Made by a program: the position numbers and the translations under genes
The notes under the pieces: model-generated
The model's input: the letters and a program-made list of their open reading frames with translations, nothing else
Told to the model about the DNA's origin: nothing
Database searches by the model: none
In this document: positions 59,558-64,000 of the stretch, one piece after another
Layout: each line of letters begins with the position of its first letter
How positions within the stretch are numbered: position 1 is the first letter of the stretch
DNA from: VRUE01 sp035260485
GTDB lineage: Bacteria; Actinomycetota; Thermoleophilia; Solirubrobacterales; 70-9
Direction: 5' to 3'
DNA length: 64,000 nt
Assembly (NCBI GenBank): GCA_035260485.1
Contig: DATFVC010000080.1
Span: 4,089 to 68,088, forward strand

Positions 59558-60790
59558 GTGGTTGACTTCACCCTGACCGACGAGCAGAAGGATCTGCGAG
59601 AGCTGGCGCACAACTTTGCGGAGAAAGAGATTCGCAAGGTCGCCTGGGAGCTTGACAAAGAGGGCACCTGGCCCCAGGAGATCATCGACAAGGCCTGGGA
59701 GGTCGGGTTGATGAACACCCACATACCCGAGGCCTATGGCGGGCCCGGCCTCGACTACCTCTCCGGCTGCCTGATCGAGGAGGAGATGGGCTGGGGCTGC
59801 TCCGGCATCGGCACCTCGCTGATGGCCAACGGGCTCGCTTCGGCGCCGATCACCCTCGGCGGCTCCGAGGAGACCAAGAAGAAGTACCTGGGGATGCTGA
59901 CCGAAAGCGCCAAGCTGGCCTCCTTCTGTCTGACCGAGCCCGACGCGGGCTCCGACGTCTCGGGAATGAAGACCCGCGCCGTCAGGAAGGGCGACAAGTA
60001 CGTCATCAGCGGCTCCAAGTGCTTCATCACCAACGGCAGCTACGCCGACTACTTCACGGTCTACGCCAAGACCGATCCGGAGGCCGGCCATCGTGGGATC
60101 AGCGCCTTCGTCGTCGACGCCGACCTTCCCGGGGTCACGGTCGACAAGAAGGAGGACAAGATGGGCCAGCGGGCCTCCAACACCGCGACCATCTCCTTCG
60201 ACGAAGTCGAGATCCCGGCCGAGAACATGCTCGGTGAGGAAAACAAGGGCTTCAAGCTGGCGATGATGACCCTCGACCGCACCCGTCCGGGCGTCTCGGC
60301 GATGGCCGTCGGGATCGGCCGCGCCGCGTTCGAGTACGCCGCCGAGTACTCGAAGGAAAGGGTCCAGTTCGGCGTGCCGATCGCGATGCACCAGGCGATC
60401 CAGTTCATGATCGCCGACATGGCGACCAAGGTCGACGCCGGCCGCCTGCTGGTCTGGCACTCCGCCGTCCTGCTCGACCAGGGCAAGCGCAACACGCTCG
60501 TCTCCTCCGAGGCGAAGCGCTTCGCCGCCGACTCGGCGATGGAGATCACCGTCGACGCCGTCCAGGTCTACGGCGGCTACGGCTTCATCAAGGAGTACCC
60601 GGTCGAGAAACTGATGCGCGACGCCAAGATCATGCAGCTCTACGAGGGCACCAGCCAGATCCAGCGCCTGGTCATCGCCAAAGAAGTGCTGCTGCCGCGC
60701 AACGTCGACGAGCCCACCCCGGAGGCCGAAGCGAAGGCGGCGAAAGCCTCCGAGGAAAGCCAGTCCGAGCAGGCCGCGGCAACCGTCTAA
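59558..60790 (+). CDS. Acyl-CoA dehydrogenase
   Basis: Flavoenzyme of 410 residues for the first step of beta-oxidation. The GTG at 59558 (VDFTLTDEQKDLRELA) has AAGGAG 9 bases upstream; an in-frame GTG at 59495 lies before the operator and is rejected. FAD and substrate motifs CLTEPDAGSDVSGM and SGSKCFITNGSYAD are clear, and the catalytic Glu is in LYEGTSQIQR. The position of that Glu and the VQVYGGYGFIKEYPVEKL segment suggest a short/medium-chain enzyme. A Glu/Ala-rich tail is dispensable. Likely controlled by the TetR-type site. Confidence 0.93.
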   Translation: MVDFTLTDEQKDLRELAHNFAEKEIRKVAWELDKEGTWPQEIIDKAWEVGLMNTHIPEAYGGPGLDYLSGCLIEEEMGWGCSGIGTSLMANGLASAPITLGGSEETKKKYLGMLTESAKLASFCLTEPDAGSDVSGMKTRAVRKGDKYVISGSKCFITNGSYADYFTVYAKTDPEAGHRGISAFVVDADLPGVTVDKKEDKMGQRASNTATISFDEVEIPAENMLGEENKGFKLAMMTLDRTRPGVSAMAVGIGRAAFEYAAEYSKERVQFGVPIAMHQAIQFMIADMATKVDAGRLLVWHSAVLLDQGKRNTLVSSEAKRFAADSAMEITVDAVQVYGGYGFIKEYPVEKLMRDAKIMQLYEGTSQIQRLVIAKEVLLPRNVDEPTPEAEAKAAKASEESQSEQAAATV

Positions 60791-60795
60791 CTCCC

Positions 60796-60846
60796 CGCCG
60801 ACGGGCCTAAAACGGGACCACATGTCCCGTCTTAGGCCCGTCGGCG
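60796..60846. repeat. Palindromic repeat, family B
   Basis: CGCCGACGGGCCTAAAACGGGAC-type arms (23 bases, one mismatch) with a 5-base loop, 5 bases after the acyl-CoA dehydrogenase stop. It may terminate that transcript. Confidence 0.75.
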
Positions 60847-60972
60847 TCGAACTCACCTTGGGCCGGGGGCCAAGCCTGGAGCTTGCTTGCCGCCTCTTTT
60901 TCTTCGTTCGCGTCGCAGAACTGGCACATTCAGCGCACCATAGTTGTGGCTGCATCCGCGAGCGTTTGCCCA

Positions 60973-62001
60973 ATGGGCAAAGCGCCGCCACTATCCGCAG
61001 CCGACAAACCAAGCCGCATCGCCGCCGATGGGCCGCAAGCGGGACAAATAGTCCCGTTTGCGGCCCATCGGCCCAAGACGGTCGGGCGAGAGCGGGTAAT
61101 TGCGGAGATCGCGGACAGGCAGCACGGGGTGGCTACCCTCGCTCAGCTTCGCGATGCAGGCTTGAGTGCGAGCGGCGTCCGGAAACGAGTCGCAAAGGGC
61201 CGGCTCTACGCGGTGCATGCCGGTGTTTACTCGGTTGGACGGCGATTGCTGACTCCCGATGGCCGACGGATAGCCGCCGTATTGGCCTGCGGCCCGGGTG
61301 CCGTTCTGTCGCATCGGTCCGCTGCGGCGCTTTGGGGGCTCTGCCCCGACTCGAAAGGCTCGATCGACGTAACGGCGCCGAATCGTCGTGGCCGTATTCC
61401 TGCTGGAATCGCCGCACATCGCGATGGCTCGCTGCACGGGTCGGATCGAACTTCGATTCGAGGTATCCCCTGCTCCAGCGTCGCCCGAACGCTGCTGGAC
61501 CTGGCTGGCATGGTCAGCGTCTCGGAGCTGCGCAGAGAAATTTCGCAGGCCGAGGTGCTGCGCATCTTCGATCTCGCAGCTGTCGAGGCGCTGATTGGGC
61601 GAAGCCGCGGACGTCGCGGGGTGGCCCGCCTGCGGATGATCATCTCCGAGCTGAGCCCCAGGACCGGGCGAACCCGCAGCTACCTTGAGCGTCGATTTCT
61701 GGCGATGTGCGAGCGCGCGATGATCCCGCCACCAGAGGTCAACTGCAAACTTGACCTCGGTAATGAGCGGCTGACCCCCGACTTCCTTTGGCGCGACACG
61801 CGCTTGATTGTCGAAACAGATGGCAGGGAGACCCATGACACAGCCTCGGCCTTCGAGGAGGACCGGCGCCGCGATCAAGTCTTCGGCGCCGCTGGCTGGC
61901 AAGTCATCCGCTGCACCTGGCGCCAAGTCCTCGACGAACCCGCTCGCGTGGCAAGCACCATCAGCACCGTCCTCGCCTCAACTCCCCGCCGACGGGCCTA
62001 A
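60973..62001 (+). CDS. AbiEi-like / DUF559 protein with PD-(D/E)XK-type C-terminus
   Basis: A 342-residue protein from the ATG at 60973; the first ~40 residues are uncertain, as part is encoded by a palindromic repeat (61024-61072). A winged-helix AbiEi-like part follows (VIAEIADRQHGVATLAQLRDAGLSASGVRKRVAKGRLYAVHAGVYSVG). The C-terminus, LTPDFLWRDTRLIVETDGRETHD, shows the Asp...Glu-x-Asp of DUF559/Vsr-like nucleases. Many actinobacteria carry such solitary genes; their role (defence antitoxin or nuclease) is not settled. The stop codon lies in another repeat (61981-62043). Confidence 0.72.
   Translation: MGKAPPLSAADKPSRIAADGPQAGQIVPFAAHRPKTVGRERVIAEIADRQHGVATLAQLRDAGLSASGVRKRVAKGRLYAVHAGVYSVGRRLLTPDGRRIAAVLACGPGAVLSHRSAAALWGLCPDSKGSIDVTAPNRRGRIPAGIAAHRDGSLHGSDRTSIRGIPCSSVARTLLDLAGMVSVSELRREISQAEVLRIFDLAAVEALIGRSRGRRGVARLRMIISELSPRTGRTRSYLERRFLAMCERAMIPPPEVNCKLDLGNERLTPDFLWRDTRLIVETDGRETHDTASAFEEDRRRDQVFGAAGWQVIRCTWRQVLDEPARVASTISTVLASTPRRRA
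61024..61072. repeat. Palindromic repeat, family B, in the 5' part of the DUF559-like gene
   Basis: GCCGATGGGCCGCAA and its complement (outer arms), continuing with CGGGAC/GTCCCG around AAATA. This variant carries GGGCCGCAAG where others have GGGCCTAAAA. Confidence 0.7.
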
Positions 62002-62043
62002 AACGGGACATATGGTCCCGTTTTAGGCCCGTCGGCGGGGAGT
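61981..62043. repeat. Palindromic repeat, family B, over the DUF559-like stop
   Basis: The longest copy: perfect 29-base arms starting ACTCCCCGCCGACGGGCC, 5-base loop. It separates the DUF559-like gene from convergent typA, 9 bases before the typA stop, and supplies the TAA stop of the former. Confidence 0.82.
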
Positions 62044-62052
62044 TTGCGGTGG

Positions 62053-63903
<1,851 letters not shown>

Positions 63904-63977
63904 GGGCGAACGATCTCCAGGCGACGGGACAGCCGATTGTGCCACGGAACGCCGCTCGGCCCCCGTCAGCGGGTCGC

Positions 63978-63983
63978 TACACT
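63978..63983 (+). promoter_or_regulatory. -10 box of a leaderless gene
   Basis: TACACT lies 6 bases before the ATG at 63990 and is identical in sequence and spacing to the box before the SPT-like gene. Confidence 0.45.
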
Positions 63984-63989
63984 CAGGCC

Positions 63990-64000
63990 ATGACCGTTGC
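63990..64000 (+). CDS. Start of a gene leaving the window
   Basis: ATGACCGTTGC reads MTV and runs off the end. Only the promoter context and divergence from typA support it; the product cannot be told. Confidence 0.35.

Overview
The window comes from a high-GC, gene-dense chromosome. It is most likely an actinobacterium of the Thermoleophilia/Solirubrobacterales type. This rests on base composition, an actinobacterial integration-host-factor-like protein, many GTG/TTG starts, many leaderless-looking promoters, and the YrbE/Mkl (Mce-type) lipid import genes. The species cannot be named from the sequence. I saw no rRNA, tRNA, CRISPR array or integrase. No stretch longer than about 300 bases lacks a gene.

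Layout. 1-5.5 kb: lipid/fatty-acid genes (R2-like oxidase with an SCP2-like tail, secreted lipase, acyl-CoA ligase), then a PRC-barrel-like protein and a tandem FKBP family with a third, fragmentary copy. 5.5-12.9 kb: housekeeping (AlkZ-like winged helix, glyS, fmdB-like, LCP cell-wall protein, ROK kinase, rsmI, metG). 12.9-17.5 kb: FMN-dependent hydroxyacid oxidase, aldehyde dehydrogenase, PQQ-type sugar dehydrogenase and a lipoprotein. 17.6-24.3 kb: two YrbE permeases, Mkl-type ATPase, MMPL/RND exporter, thioredoxin-fold protein, B3/4-domain protein. 25-28.3 kb: mIHF-like protein, then a divergent pair, serine-palmitoyltransferase-like and YghO/bacterial-ceramide-synthase-like. 28.4-32 kb: AlkA-type glycosylase and a PAS-GAF-GGDEF-EAL protein. 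32-41.4 kb: ThiXYZ-like ABC importer, TSUP anion exporter, Rrf2 regulator, a compositionally foreign class III nucleotide cyclase, sulfate ABC operon. 41.4-50 kb: phosphate ABC operon with four accessory genes, a second Rrf2 paralogue and a frameshifted chrA. 50-59.4 kb: small membrane proteins, CoxE/MoxR pair, lipoprotein, Ca2+/H+ exchanger, HD hydrolase, solitary HipA-like protein, Bcp peroxiredoxin. 59.5-64 kb: acyl-CoA dehydrogenase, AbiEi/DUF559-like protein, typA.

Three things tie distant parts together. First, related TetR-type palindromes lie upstream of the R2-like oxidase, the aldehyde dehydrogenase and the acyl-CoA dehydrogenase, which suggests one lipid-catabolism regulon. Second, a family of palindromic repeats (core GGGCCTAAAA and its complement) recurs seven times and often sits over gene ends. 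Longer inverted repeats of about 117 bp occur twice, once in frame inside the MMPL gene. Third, many genes have a TAnnnT box 6-10 bases upstream of the start codon with no ribosome binding site, which points to widespread leaderless transcription.

The best candidates for new biology are the divergent sphingolipid-type gene pair, the orphan Pycsar-like cyclase, and the palindromic repeat families that appear to have been absorbed into coding sequences.
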